A DNA stretch of 64,000 nt from Gavia stellata (GCF_030936135.1 NC_082606.1:4907255-4971254); one strand, 5' to 3'. Shown: positions 13,601-28,986, numbered from the stretch's first letter. Numbers and translations are program-made. The notes: a model not told the origin generated them from the sequence alone.

Positions 13601-16600
13601 ATGTGAGAAGAGCCTAAAAAAAATCTTGACTTAGTAAAATGAAACTGAGAGGGTTATGAATCCTGTGGTGAAACCCAGGAAGCTTGATTCAGTGACCTGG
13701 GTTTTGAAACCTACAAAACCTTCCATCTTTCCTTATCCTATTTCCCTTAAGATATAAACCAGTGGAATTTTTTAATTGATAGCTAATCTACTGCTGTTGA
13801 ATCTAATAATTTACAAATAAATGTGATTCTTCATGGCCTTTGATTCTAATTAATCTCCTTTTTATGTCCCACTAAAAAAGGGGAAAATGAAGAAGTGTAT
13901 GCAGAAGGAGAGAGAGTCAAGGACACTTCCCTGGTCATCTCCTGATTTATTCTGCCCCCGAGTAGGACTTTCAATCACCTCTGTGACTGCTGAGGCAGCC
14001 AATTTCTAAACTCTTTTTTAGCTTAGAAATCCATTATAGGAACAGGAAGAAAAGACAAGTGTGGCAATAATTTTTAATCAAGATTCATAGGTGATTTCTT
14101 TTTTGTGAATGGGATTTTCTTTCTCTCTAGTATCATCCTTCTTCTTAATATTTGTACTAATTGTGGCACTGTGGTAGTGTTGCTGGCTGTGTGTTTCTTC
14201 TTTTTCGTCTTGGAATTCATGAAATAATTTAGATACTTTTTTGTTTGAGTTTAATGATTTTTGTTGGCTCACAACAGAAGTTTGACGTTTAGTTGTTGTC
14301 AGCTTTGATATATAATCATCTGTGATGTATGGCAGGGATTTATAATATACTGGAAGAGAGATGGAAGTGTGTGACATGATATTCTTAGCTATCTTTACAA
14401 TATGTTACAGCTTTGTGAAGTTAGGTCAGCTGGTCCTTTGGCAAAAATTAGCAACCTCATAGAATTACTCTAACCTGTACTTCCATTATCTGTATGTTAT
14501 CAGTGAGGACCAGTGAGACTTACTGACACCTGCGTACACCTTTTTTCTACAGGTCATGCCTGGTAGTGGCTACAGGAAGTTGCTGAATACCAGTGCTTGC
14601 TCTGGCATTCTGCCATTTGGAGATCTCTCTAACTGGGAGAAATCTTTCTGTGATCACCTGTTCTGGTTTCTGTACCCCTAAGATTGTGCAGGTACAGATT
14701 ACTCTTTGTTTTCCACAAATAGTTCTGCAAGTGATCTGGATAAAATTTTCTTGAGGTGGTCCCTGACAATAAGCTCAGAGCAAGAATGAATGTCATGTTA
14801 AACAGAAAAGTTTAAAATCTCAGTGAAGAGTCACAGAATTTATGCTGCAGTATATGCAGCTGTAAAAACTTTTCGGAAGGCCGAGTACATTAAAAGAGAC
14901 CCAAACCGCTGCTGGCAAAAATTCCTGCTGCTTCAATTCAAAGCCAATTACACCTTTCACCTTTTCAGAAAACATTGATTGTTACACTTTTCCCAGCAAT
15001 ACCAGTTGGGAGGGCTTGGAGGTTATGATATGAATTCTAAACGATATAATAAATAAAAGCTGAACAACATTTTTTAAAACTCACTATGATTGGCATATAT
15101 GTGGAAAAAAAAGACAAGGAATGTGATCGATTTTAATGCCTAAGAACAAATTCCATAGGAACAGTTATACCATATCCTGGGTGTTACTATTTGTATTTTT
15201 TGCAGAAAACAACCTGTGGATCTATACAATAAAGAGAATACATTAAAAAATTAATAATAGAAATAGAATTTATTTCTTATATAAATGATACGTTTGTTAC
15301 TAAGCTGATAAAAGCTATGAACGATTGTTCTCCAGACATTCAAATGAAGATTTCAAATATCCAAATAACACTTAAATTCTTCTTTGATTCTCAGAAGGTT
15401 ATTTCAGAATTGAAAAATTATCCATGCAAAATTTAAGAAAGATTAGATTCAAACTGAATGTTTTGCTTAGAGTGAAAAATATGGTATTTGCTATCTTGAT
15501 GGTAATCAACTAGTAGTATTGCACACTGCATATAAATGCTACTTTACGTGTGTATAGATATTACTTTAACCTAAATAAGTACCTGGGTATACAAGTTATT
15601 ACATAAATGCTGGTGGTATTCTAAGCCACCCATCAGGATTTCATTTTGTTAGGTCCTGTATGAAGACAGAACAAAATCCCAGTTCCTGCCTCAGAGGAGT
15701 TTACATCCTAAGAATATGAAGAACAGCACAAGGTCAGTCAGACTTTTGGAGGAATACAGATTCACGTATTCCATTAGCTGAATTTTTTCATTAGTGTCAG
15801 ATCTCTTGTATCATCCATAAGTCTTGTAGTGTGGAAGTGTTAACAACTTTATAAATCTTGCAACAATTACTACATCCTCTCTCAGTTTAAATACATGCTA
15901 AGTCTCTGGGGGTTGTGGTTTGATTGATAAGGGGGCACCTGAGATTATCAAAACAATTCAGGATAGGTTGTTTATTCATATTATAGAATAAGGATGGGAG
16001 AGTTTTTGGCTCTGTTTTTAAAGTGCCTATAACAAGGTTCATGGCAACTTCTCCACATCTAAAACGGAGCAAGTGCTTTGGAACAGTTAGGCTTGTGCTG
16101 AGCTTCATCAGCAGATTTGTAGTGGATTTTGGATATAACCAGTAAAAACAGACATTGTATAGAACTATAGAAAAAATAATGTAGCCTTGATTAGCAATCC
16201 CCAGATCCTGTGGAAAGACTAAATCTAAGCAGCACAAGGTTTCAAAGGACAGTTTTTCAGTGACAAATCATGTTGCAAACTAATTAGCATTGTGTTCACA
16301 ATCATTGCTAGGTCTTTTCGAGTCCCTGAAGATTTAATGTCTTTCTCAGCAGAGTATTAGAGTAAGGCCTGCGTACCTCTGGATACCTGACAGCAAGCCG
16401 AGTTTACAGAGCACGTTACAGATACTAGCTTGCCCTCACAGAAGCCCTGGCAATTAGGCCGCTAGGAGTGTTGGTATTCCCACTGGAGGGGTTTGAGACA
16501 GCCGGTTAAGCAAAGCAAAGCTAACATGGAACGCAGCACAAGGTGGATTGTAATTTAGCATGTTGCAGGAAAAGATTTCGTTCAATTACCAGATGTTGTC

Positions 16601-19600
16601 TTTGCTAACAAGGATCCTATTACCTTATTATTTGGTTTGTACTGGTGATCCAAAATGATCTCATCATACACCCTTTTGTCAGCTGCCTATGGAACAGTTC
16701 TCTAGGAAACATCTTTCCTGAATAACTGCTACGACAACAGATGTTTAATGTATTTCTACTCAAAATATTGAGTCCATTTGTCTTTTAAATATGATAGAAA
16801 TAAAGTTAGAAATCTGTGGTGGTCATTCTGTGAAAGCTGGTGTTTTCATAGGGTATTTCTTAGTAATAGTTCAGAAGTGTAGGAGGATGTAATACTTCAG
16901 AAGAGACATAAAAAGTTACTGTTTAAGTTCAGATTCATGGTGTCTTGTCTTTTTTTAGGCATGCTTATTTCAGAGTTGGCTTTCACGGGTATATTGTTGA
17001 AATGACTGTGGGTTTCTCATGCAGTTTACATGAGTTTACATATTTTCAACTTGCCAACTTGTTTTGCCTTAGTCTGCAATATTCTTTATCATATTTGTAA
17101 TGTTCTTAAACAGAATTTTGAGACAAAATACAATAATTTGTCTGCCTTGGCACCAGGATCCCATGCTGGGCTACAAGTACTTTTTCTTCCTAAAATTTGT
17201 CACAAACATGCTAATAAAGCATTTTACAGTGCAAAAATGTTTAGCCTAAGCGAAAGCAACAGAACAAACATTTTAGTACATTCAGTCCCACTCAGCAACT
17301 AACTGAATTCCGAAGTCCTTAACCTACCTTAGCACAGGCAGTTCTAAGACTTTCTCCAGAAGGCTCAGTTTCAGAAGTTTGGTAATGGCCTATCAAATCT
17401 GCAAGACTTTCATGAGTGCAGGTATCCCCAGACATAATATAGAGGCCATTACTCAAGTGCTTGATGACAAAATGCCAACATCAATCTTTGCCTCTGCAAT
17501 AAAAGTCATGGTTTAGCTTGGGCTGGGAACACGTTGATTTGGTTCGACATTCTCACTTCAAACTTGGCAACCCAGAACTTAGTATAACTTGGATTCAAAC
17601 TGCATTTTATCTGAGTAATCAAAGAACAACCTTTGAATAGGAAATGTTTTCCTTGTCTTTGCCAGCCAACCTTGGAAGGCTCAGCTCACAAACCTAATGT
17701 TTTCTGCATATAGTTCTTGGTTTTTCGTTCTGGTTTGCTTTTGTACATTTAGAAAATCTTTAGAGATAGGATTGGCATAATTTGAAACCATCTTGATTTT
17801 TAACTTTGGTAAGCAGCTGGATTTGGACTTTCTCATATACATCATCTGACAATGTAGATCTCTGTTATTTGAGCAAAAACAATGAAATAGCACTTGTAAG
17901 CACTTACCCTCAGAGCAGAATGGTTACAGGAGAAGAGTTAGACATACATGCATATTTATATATATATATAAAGTTAGCATTTTCCCTAACTGGAAACATA
18001 TAGAAAATCAGAAATTAATTTTAGGATATCATGATTATAGACTTATTCACTCTTTCATGTTTTCCATTTCCCATCCCGGCTCCTCTCTTTTGGTTCTTAT
18101 TTACCTTCCAAATGCAGGCTCTGTTCAGATTCACAGGCCCACAAAAGACAAATACTTGACATAGGAATACCGGCCTTGCCTGTGTTAGCTGTTTGCTCCA
18201 AAGCATGATGGTGTGTGATGGCTTTACAACTTAATGGTTGCAAGGTTTTTTAATATGAGCAAACAACACTATTTCTGTATACCTTCCCAAGCTGTTTTTC
18301 GTGAACACACACATGTTAAAAAAAACAGACAAAACCAAGTCCCATCTTGAAGCGAGTGTGACATAGAAAATATCAACTGTGATGATTATATTTTCATAAA
18401 GTTAACAATCTAGAAACACTGTCATGATGGTAAGCATTATAGTGTTCTAAGTTTGGAAATTGGCACTCTACAGCTTCAACTGTGATTTCTGTAGTAGGGC
18501 TCTTTCTTAGTCCTTCTAGTCTTAGGAAGTCAGAAACCCTAAAGCACACTATTTCCTGTATGATTCAGGACATATAGAATGAATTTTAGGTAGTATTTAA
18601 GAAAGAGGAACAAATTCAGCCAATCTCATTTGGACAAAACTCCAAGGTAATAATTTCAGCATGATTCTACAGGCAATCTGCCTGTACCACAAGATTTCAA
18701 CTGAAATATCTCTTGCTGATGAGAAATTATGTTATGCCTCTCATTCTGCATTTTGTAACTTTCCATTATTGGCCACTGACCGCTATTTTCTGTTCTGTAG
18801 TTTCTGTGAACCACTGTCTACCACAGACTTTTCACCACTTCTGCATATTGCCAGACATGAAAACCAAAAATCTGCATCTTCTCTATGCTGAGAATACAAA
18901 CTATGCCATTTTGGATACAACTTTTATGTGAAGAGACTACAGCTTCTATCTTATTCATCCTACATCATTTTTTCATTCTCCCTCTAGGAAAGCTACACAT
19001 CAGTATTATTTTACAGGCCTGCAATCAGTTTGTGTTTCAACCATTGCAGAAGTTAGGTTGTGCCCCAGGAACATATCCTTAATGAATCCATGTAGCTGAG
19101 AGACATAAAGAAAACCTTGTCTGTCTGGACTTTTTCACCCTTCCATATTTGCATTTAAAAACACCATAGCATTTAACTATTCTCATAAAAAAAGAGATTC
19201 TGAAATGAAACATGTTTGTTAGTTGTGTACACTTTATTCTGTTTCTCGCGGCTTATACTGTAATTCAGTTCATTCACGTCCATTACACTACCACCACTTT
19301 GAATGCTTCCTCTTAATTTAACCTCATGAACCTGAGTGAAAATGCATTGTGTGTGCAAAAACACCACCCCTCAAGAACCTGCCACTGAGCCGACTGTTAT
19401 CAACATATTCTGGTAGGCAAGCCACAGGATAAGGTTTATCATTGATGAAAAGCTGTGTGAATTCATAGTGAGCATAAGGAGTAGATGACAGATCTGTCAT
19501 CTGAATTCACAGTTATGACACCGGAGCATGAAAAAAGGAGTGGAATTTCTCCTCCATAACACACTGGAGGAAGCAGAAAGAACCTTTTGCACTTAACCAC

Positions 19601-22600
19601 ACAAAACCGTTTTGATCCTGCTCTTCACAAAATATTGAACACCTTGAAAAGGTCAGCAGAGAAGGGGATTTCAAGTATGTGTGTGTCTCTGCTGTAGTCA
19701 AAGTTCTTGTGGTCTTATAAAAACTGAACATTCTAGTCCTGCAGCCTTCTGTTCTCACGTGAAAGTAATGGGAGGTTGTTCGGTGCATGCTGCTTTAAAA
19801 CAAATCTCTTATTTATAGATGAATAGAAATACTTCCATTTAGCTAGAGTGATTTTGTACTTTTCGTAAGACCAGAAATACTTTTGTTCTTTCATTTGCAA
19901 ATGGTTTAAAATACGTAGGAATGATAAATACGTGATGGCACCCGTTTCACAAAAAATGTAAGTGATTCAGGTTCCTCTTTTGGAGCTAATTTTATGAGTT
20001 CTTTTATCACTGAATGATCTATTGGAATTTAAAAAAAAGAAAAGTCTGCCCAAAGTATTCGGAAGTGGCCACTGAATTCTTAAGTGCCCATTCTGCTTCT
20101 TCGTTATTCAAAGATTTTAGGCATTCCCAATTAACTTAGTAAATTGAGGTTTATGGTATTCTATAAAAACAAGATCCATACTGACGGCTTTGGTCAGAGA
20201 TTTCCCCTGCCTGTTCGGTCCAAAAACTGTGTCCTTTGCAAAGCCATGCAGTGTTTATACCCTCTTTTTGTCAACATCCAACTCTGAAATAACAGAGTTA
20301 GGTGTGCCAGGGACAGTTAGTTTGTTTGTTTGCTTCTGCCCATGTGAATCCTGGACTGCTGGAACAGGGAGGAGGTTGCAGAATGCCCGCAGCAGCAGCT
20401 TGCACTTTGTGCAGTCCCCTGGACCTGGATCTGGCCTATGCTTGATCCGCTGCCGCTGGAAATGAGAGGGTTTTACAAAGATGTATACGTGAGCCCTCCG
20501 ACAAGTCTGAAAGAACTTGCTGTACAAACGCTCTCATAATGTTTAACTTTCTGTTGTTACACACCTTGTTTTCTCATTGTAAACCATCAAACGAGATGTG
20601 AAAAGCACTGTTCTGAGTGAGGAGCATTTTACACTGATTTTGTACAGCTATTGAGCACCACAAGAGTAGGTCATGAACCAGGACTATAATTGCCAGTGAG
20701 TCTAGCAAAAGATTAATGCAGTTCATTCTTGCTGCTAATGAAACCGAGGATAGGAATCAAGCAAAGCTACCTATCACTAGAAGAAAGTTAATTCTGAGTT
20801 AGCTTGAGCTGTGGCTGAGAGAGTTTCACATAAGAGAGGATAGAAAAGTGATTAATTTAATCTATTCATAATGTGCACTACATCATCTGCTAGATCTCTG
20901 CATTGTATCACAAATCTAAGTTCTAGCTCATGTCCCGCAGAGTATTTCTAGAGGAAAAAATCTAATCCTAGGCAGTTATATGCTTAGGAGGACCCAGCCT
21001 TGGTAGTTTGTCTATGTATTTAAAGCTTTTATAATGTCTCAGGTTCTCGGATGTCAAGCTCTGGAATTATATATCGACTCTAGAGCAAGGCTAACATTGA
21101 GATGGTGACATACAGCTTTTCATGTTCTTTATGACAGTCAAAATCAAACTGATTTTTTCTCATGTGTTCTGCATTCTGAAACCACAAACCCAGGAGTCTA
21201 AACTGAATCATATGAATCTCGTTTGGTTTGTTTCTTATGAAACATTTTAATATACATACTTCCTTGGCACAGGGTTGTTCTGTTCTACTTTCTTCTAAGA
21301 TACTGTGGCAATGTCTGTAAGTTCCAAGAAGACATAGTCCAGCCTCAGATGATAACTTGCTGATCTGTGGTCTGCTTTTTGCTGTCACTGAAACTAATAA
21401 CAAAAAAGCCCCAGAAGACTTTTCACAGCCCCAGGTTTGTGAAGGTGAAGTCTAGTAGATGTGTGTTCTTATAGTTACATCTTCTGTGGTTGAAATCCAG
21501 TATGAACTAAATTGTGTTGGTTTCAGATATAAACCCATATCCACAATCTAGCTCTTCTAGGGGAAAAAACCCAACTCTGCTGCACATACATGGTTTTTAA
21601 AATTCTTCTTGACATACACAGGACTAAACACTGAGACAGAAGCAAATCTTATCTGAAGTAGGTAGGATGAAGTTAGTGCCGCTACAGAATTTTTAAGTTT
21701 GCTATTGAGTATCAGAAGGGAATTTTCCCTTTCTCTTACTATTTTGTATGTCTGAAGGGTATTGGACCTTGAATTTTTGCTTTACTAGAAAACTGTTCAG
21801 GAGCTTAGAGAATTACCAGTAGTTGAATTGTGACATCCCTTGAGACTGAAACCGGAATGATTGCAAGGGCAAGGAATTTTCATTCAGATCACTGGGATGC
21901 CCTCTTTGTCGTTATGTGTTAACTTTATGTAGACACTGATTTATACATGCAGAACACCTAGCTGCTCCTTATCCCTCATTGTTTGTTTGCAATTCAAGAT
22001 TCCTAACAAATACATCGTAGAAGAGTTCTCTTCTGAAACATTTAACATCCTTGCAATCTCAACTTAAATTACATTAGTCAAGGAATCTTCTAGCAATATT
22101 GCAGAAAAAAACCCCACAAACTGTATTTTATCTAACATAAAACTGAGGAGAGTGAAGAAGTAAGCAAAAGCAGAGATCACTGTAGATCTATGTCACAAAG
22201 AAATATAGGAGATAAAAAAATTATTTTCTTTGCAGATCACTTATAGTATTGTTACAGTTTAAACCTTTTCCTCCAAGAGAACCTTGACTAGGGTAAAGAT
22301 CACAGGATATCATCTATTGTTTTCAGCTCTTAAGTGTTGTTTAACTGAGAAAAAATGGAATTGATAAGGAGAAGCATCAGCTTGGTCTTGCCAAGTTGCT
22401 TTTTTTCTCTACTGGGTATCAAAATTAATGGAAATGCCTGGATGCTGTAATTAAATGAAGCTTTATTTTCCTTTGCTTACATAAAAATTGTTGCTAAGGC
22501 GGATTCTAGAGTGCGGGTAATGAGCTCAGGCTGAAAAGTAGTAATTGTTTTCTGTAATTCACAGCTCTAAGGTGACTGCCTGCTCATTGTTGTACATTAC

Positions 22601-22808
22601 TATCTGTGACGTTATTAGATGTCTGTCTGAGTATGCTTTTGTTTTCCAATAAGTGCTTTTTCCTGTGCTAATTTCACCCATGTAACTTAAATACTTTTCC
22701 TACAAAGGAGATACCAATATGTTTGGCAAATAAGACATGAGTTTCTTATAAGTGTTGGAACTTGAGATTCATGTTAGCATTAATTGGATCCAATTCCCAT
22801 TGTCACAG
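7662..22808. other. Intergenic, no gene recognised
   Basis: AT-rich DNA without recognisable exons. Points of note are moderately GC-rich patches at about 10050-10350 and 20300-20470, and a hydrophilic minus-strand frame at 14078-14377 that starts near an acceptor-like site. A short TA repeat lies near 17956. No tRNA or known miRNA hairpin was recognised. Confidence 0.55.
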
Positions 22809-25800
22809 AATCGTCTGCATGGAGCAATGCAGCCCCAGGTGAGCTTGAACACTCAGGCAGCAGAGTGTAGTTTTGGGTGCTGAGGATATCTTCGGTCCCA
22901 GAAGTATAGTCCTGTCAGCAAAAGACTGTATTTAGGTACACAATTACCCTGGCAAAACACTGTCTCAACATGGACAGCGCTGGCTCTGGGTCTGTGTCAT
23001 GCTGTATTATTCAGTGTATCCCTTAATTTTATTCTTAGCTGATGTTTCTTGTCTCATGATCTGAATACACTTGGTGCTAGAGCTCGCCACAATTACTGCC
23101 CCATATCCTGCCCCTTCACTCTTTCCTCAAGTAAAGTTACCATTTATTTCTTCAGGAATTGTGTCTCATTTGGGACTGAAAAGTCTGAATCAAGACTTAG
23201 TGCACTGGCAGTAAATAAGCCATCTTTGTTGTCCTCATTACTCCTTACTTATTGTCAGTTCTTTCATCAACTTTCTCCCAACACCCTTCTGTTAGCCCTC
23301 TCATCTTTCTGCTACGTTTGCAGAATATGTTACGTGAGATACTCCTTTTTAATTAGAGGTTCTGAAGACAGAAAGTTCAAGAAAGAGAGTCTTAAGTTCT
23401 TTGTTTTAATAAATCTGATGTTGTCATATACTTCCCCAAATTCTGTCACTTCTCAGGAGAAATTAAATCTAAATGAAAACTCATGAAAGAACATTTGGGA
23501 GGGCTGCCTCTGTATGTAGATCTGACATTCCAGCAATAACTGAGTTGTCAGTACACAGCAGTCTTGTGGCTGGGTAGCTATCTGGTAAATGCTTAAGATT
23601 AAATCAGTGAAGCCTTCGGAAGATTCCAAATAAAAATGATTGCTATGGCCATTAATTGCTTTGAGTAAGGTATGTATTCCATAACCTTTGTGTAGAGTAC
23701 ATAAGTGCCTCAAAGGGCAATAAGAATGCATTATTACTAGCGTAAGCTGGCAGTCCCCAGGCTAGCCACGTACGTGATTTATGGTATCTTCTGTGAAGCA
23801 GAAGCACTTACTGTTTTATATCTGCTAGTGTTGATATTAATAAAAGGTGATGCTGCAAGAGGCAGTTAGGATTTGAGGTGGGGAGAATGGAAAACATTTG
23901 CCTTCAATAAACTGAAGTGGTTTTAGAGCAATTCTGAACGCATGCCATGAAGACAGCATAGTCTTTAAGGAGTAACATTTCCCCCTTCTCAATCAGCTAT
24001 ACTTTGTAACTTTTTCTAGGACACAGATCTCGTTTCTAGACTTATGCAAAATTGCCATTGATACTAATGTAACAGGGTCAGAACACGTGTTTATTCCTGC
24101 CACCTAAGCCAGTGGTTTAATGTAATGGCAAATTTGTCATCTGTTGCTAGCAAAATTGGGTACAGAGCACAGCTGTCTGGATATGATGCGACAATTTTCC
24201 CCTCACATTTTCTTAGATAATATTATTATTTGATATCTTAGTTAGAAAGAACTTGGGGTTGGTTTGGCTCCCGATTCTAATCTTGTGACTTACTCTTGAA
24301 GCTGTGTTTCCTCAGTGTTCCATGTGCTTCCTGTCTTCATCCAAAGCCAGAAGTTCCAAAACAGAAAACCACAGGAAAAGCTGCTCTGGTTATGTTTGTC
24401 TTGAGCAGAAACAAATAGCAAGAGAGATTTCCTGCAAAATAATTTTCTCGTGACAAATGTAGCCTGGATTCTAGACCAAATAGTCTGGCTAAATCTGCCT
24501 ATTTTTAGATAAGATTATATCAATTATAGCTTCTTATTTTAAACACATGTAAATGTCTTTCAGGTTACCATTTTCAGGTTTTGGGATCCCATTCAGCTTA
24601 GGCAAATACATTTACCCTTTACTAGAATATTTGATTTATTTCTTGAAAAGGGGTGTACGGACCTCTGATAAAGTTAGGCATTAAAAAGACTTAAAGAAAG
24701 CTTATTTGCAAAGAGCTGGTGTGACTGTTTGTTGTAACTTTTAACTAATACTTGTAAGTATTTTAAGCACTTCATAGTCCACATCAAAAGAAAAGTTCCT
24801 GTCCAAAGCATTTAGGCTGCAATACATCCCACTGAAGTTTAAACACTGAAATGATTTGCTTTCCATCAATATCTGCTGTTTTGCCATTGATGCTAGATGG
24901 AAGCTGGAGTGAATAGACTTTTCACTTGCAATATACATTCCACATGTGGATTATACTGAACTTGCAACTGCAACTTTAAGCCTCGGTTAAATATCTAAAG
25001 ACTGGGGAGGTGAATCTGAGCTTTCTATGAGATGGACATTAAAAGTGAAGGTACAATGGTAAGAAATAAGAAAAGCACACCTGGATAAGAATTACAACAG
25101 TGGGTATTGTTGACACTCGGGTTTGTGTGTAAGTTGTAGCTATAAGCTAATACTGAGTCATCCACTGAGGCCCAGAGATGAAGGGCTTGTCAGGGCTTGT
25201 AACTAGCTGCAGTTCCTGGGGAAGTCCACTGGAACGAGACAGTGAAGGTTTCTCAATATACCCGTGACTGCCATTATCTCACATCAGCATTAAGCCTCGG
25301 CTATGAACTGTTCTGTCTTTGGAGAGGTTTCTGTTAGGATTTAAATGGAGGGAGGGAAGTGATCCGCAGCTTCTATACATGGGAGGAAGGAAGTTCAGAA
25401 GCTACTGAAGAAATGCAGTTTCGTGGTTGCAGTTAATACAATGAAAAGTGAGGATATGGTGTACTAAGAAACGAGTTAGTCAGGAAAAGGGCCACAGTGT
25501 GATTGACAGGTGAGAAAACTGGCTGGGCCTCTGAAACGTTGTGCAGAAAGCAAGAACAACTTTTTGGCACAGCTTGAATTAGAGAATAGATAAAAGCTTT
25601 GAGGTCACAGATCCTGACAGTGTTATCGTGAGCTAGAATAGTTCTGTGCCATCTCTGCTAGTGCAGGCCGGTCATGCAAATGTTCATATCAGCCACTGCA
25701 CCTGGGAAAATGGGCTTGTAAACTCGTAGCAGGAAAAAATGAAAATCTCTAACGTTAATGAGATGTGATGTCATAAAACACTGATGAACTGTAGAACTGT

Positions 25801-27504
25801 TATATAAATAATACCATATATTTGTAGATTTTCAGAAGAGCCTTATTCATCAAGGTGAGATTGTCGGATAAATATATAACCTGTAGACCTGTAGTATGTT
25901 TCTACATCTTAAAATTGTCCTTCTGAACTAAATAAGAGCAAGTAACGGTAAAGACACTACATTAGAACTATCTCCACTAAATGCTGTAGATAAATGCCAG
26001 CACAAACATCCAGGTATTTATACAGCAGTGTTATACTTTTTCCTGTCACCTCTTTTCCTCATTTTAGTTTTATGTGAGGTAGCTTGTCTTGTGTACTACA
26101 ACCTTTGCTAATCTGATGAGCCAAGTATGTAGCCTGAGGACTTCCCTTATGCACTTCACAATTCTGTTACGCAGTAGTACCCTGGGCAGAATATTACAAT
26201 GTACATCAAGCAAGGCAAGGAATCCCTGCAGCTCAAGGATAGTTTGTCTTCCTGTTTACTAGTCCCACTCTCTGATTTGGCCATCTAATCCCAAAGAAAT
26301 CCCCTTCCTCCATTCTGATAGTGCAATGGTAGACTTCTGACCACAGGAACATACATGAATTATGGACTCCAAAATTATTTGTACTAGTGTCTTTTGCCTT
26401 CTCTCCTGGTTCTTACTTTGCAGGATGACTCTTCAGCATCTCCTTCTTTCCTGTTCTAAGAAAATCTGACTGATTATCAAAAGTTATTTTGAGCATCCCT
26501 TGAGTGAATGTTCCGGGTTCATCTTTAAACTCTTTAGCCCAGCATCGCTTAAGCTGCTATACAGGGAATAAAGGTAACCTCAAGCAGCCCTTCACTAAGT
26601 TATTTCTCACTCTGTGAGATCGTGGATATAAAAACTTTGTGATCCTTTCTATCCCACTGGATCTTTCCTGATTCTTGTTATATGTAATACTTCCATGTAA
26701 TATAAAACAATTACACAAAAAAAGGATTACGTGAAGATTTTTGTTAAAGTCTCTTCTATGGTTGCTTCTGATCTTTCTTTTTAATGGACACTTCTGTGAG
26801 TCCCCATTATATGTACATATTCTTAGGTTCTCCACTGGGAATCAAGTATACACATGGAAGCAGCTGAAATAATTGTGTTTTAGTAATTGTGTCATTATCT
26901 GTGTTTGTATCTCTTGCCCATTAATCCTTTCCTCACCACAACAGTACTCTAAATTCTTCTGCTTATCCTCTGTAGCATTCCTGTCAGGCTGTATAGCAGT
27001 TCTCTAGCCGGTCTGGATCTACATGAATGCTGACAAGACAACAATTATGTGCATATGGATTGCCCAGTTCGTTGCTACAGTTAAGTAGTTCCTGCTTTTC
27101 TATTCATAAGGGGTCTAATTTGAGTCTCTCTCCTCTACATGGCTACCAACTTGCCTGGATATCTTTACAAGTCAGATCACAGATGTGTAACTAGAAATCA
27201 ATGCTGCCATTCACTGAATTATATAATTGTTGCTTTTTCATAGTGAAGAGTTCTTGATAAGATGCAGTGCAACAAAAAGCAAAAACAATGCATTTAATGT
27301 TGTTGTTTATTCAGCTGTGTTTATATGAGACAGTTAACTGAAGTTAACCTAGATCTTTCCTACTGAATCAGAAACTACAATTAAGCTTCCCTGCTTATTC
27401 AAGGTTTGTATCTTTTTTTCCATTTTGAGAAGGGAACACAAATGGCGATTGTGAAACAGGAAAGGAGCACCATCTAGTGTTTAAAGAATAATAATGGAGA
27501 ACGA

Positions 27505-27616
27505 AACGTGTATGAAGCATTTGTGGGACATGGTTTAGTGGGCATGGTGGTGTTGGGTTGATGGTTGGACTTGATGATCTTACAGGTCTTTTTCCAACCT
27601 TAGTGATTCTGTGATT
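27505..27616 (+). mobile_element. CR1 LINE fragment, 3' end
   Basis: The segment from acatggtttagtgggcatgg through gttggacttgatgatcttac to ttccaacct and the gattct tail is the characteristic 3' end of avian CR1 elements. It is 5'-truncated, as is usual. The left edge is approximate. It supports a bird genome. Confidence 0.88.
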
Positions 27617-28986
27617 TCCCACCGGTTAAAACGTAGACACCATGTAAATCTTTGGCTGACATTCTGGAAATGTAATAATATGATGTTCTTCATGGACATT
27701 GAGGTGACTGAGAGGCAGGAGACTGTAGAATGACATGTCAGACTGCATCAGAAACAGTAATTTGAAGAAATTTTTTGCCTGTTTGTCTCCGTTGGTAAAA
27801 AAAAAACTTAGGGAAGTTTCTGGTTCCTGACCTCCAAAGAATTTAAATAATAGTAGGCCAAAACCATTCACTCTTCGAAATAATGTAGTGCAATACTGTG
27901 TGCAAGTACTATCCATAATCAGGCTATAGCAGAGTGACGATATTTATCTTGGCAGTGACAGTCACAGATAACGTTCTGCAAGAACCTGCAAAATATTTGT
28001 TAAAATGGAATAAAAGTAACCATTTAGCCTATAGCTCAGCATGCAGGTTTGGACTGACACTGAGTGGGAGAGGGTTTGAGGGGGACAGTTGTCTGTAGTT
28101 CCATTGTTCTGGAAAAGAAAAACCAGTAGATGTTTAGTGTGAGCTCTGAAAAATTCTGGGTTTCATCTCTAACTGAATCCCTGTATCTTGGAAGATATCA
28201 GACAGGAGACAAAGTCATTTTTGCTTTCTGTTTTGTGAAAGGAAGCAGTGTCCACGCTCAGCCATTCTAATTTTGGAGCTGTGATCTCACTTTAGCCAAA
28301 AACACGGTGCAGATGTGCTGCTTGTAATTTATTGGTGTTTCCTGCACTTCTGTAAACATGACAGCATGAGCCTGGCATATACACCAACTGTACTCTCTCT
28401 GCCTCCGTATCTAATGATAGACTCTCTTTTTCTTGCACATTTACTTTTTCTTTTAGAATAAAATGTGAACTTACTCAAGAACTGTGAAAGCTTATATTCA
28501 TTATAAGATAAACCCATTACAATTTTAATGAGTTAGACCAGTCTCTCATTTTTGAGAGTAAATAAAGTTTTAATTTTTATGTGTAGTAGGTGGCCTTGTT
28601 CAGCCAAAAATGCTATTACTAAAATATTTGTTAATTTTTAGGAGAGAAAAACACACGAGAAAAAAAGGGAATTTCAAATATTTTCATGTTTGACAAGCTT
28701 TGTGGTCCTTTTGGGAATATAACCACTGTTTTGCTGTATGTAAAATCTACTTGACTGTTCCAGTACGGTTAGGAGTTACATGCACACCAAAAGCTTCACT
28801 GGCCTCGCCTCTGGGCAGGAGGAAAATCTCATCTTGTGAGATGCTATTTGTATTTGTTTTTTAGACATTTGTTAGCAAAAGAATGTCACCTGTATCATCT
28901 GTGCATTCTGGGCAGGAAAACAGGAAAGCAAGAAGCAGGTAAAGGAAAAAGCATTGTTTCCATTTATGTTCATCGCAGCAACTTAG

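Noticed and set aside
23049..23486. 145-codon open frame, with SFLIR resembling an SH2 motif
   Set aside because: The rest of an SH2 domain is absent around it, and the length is possible by chance in this much DNA.
28865..28938. Exon-like 74-nt segment with tttgttttttag acceptor and AAGCAG|gtaaag donor
   Set aside because: Splice sites look good, but no reading phase can join it directly to the candidate exon at 29850: one frame has a stop and the others give wrong phases. The peptide is unremarkable.
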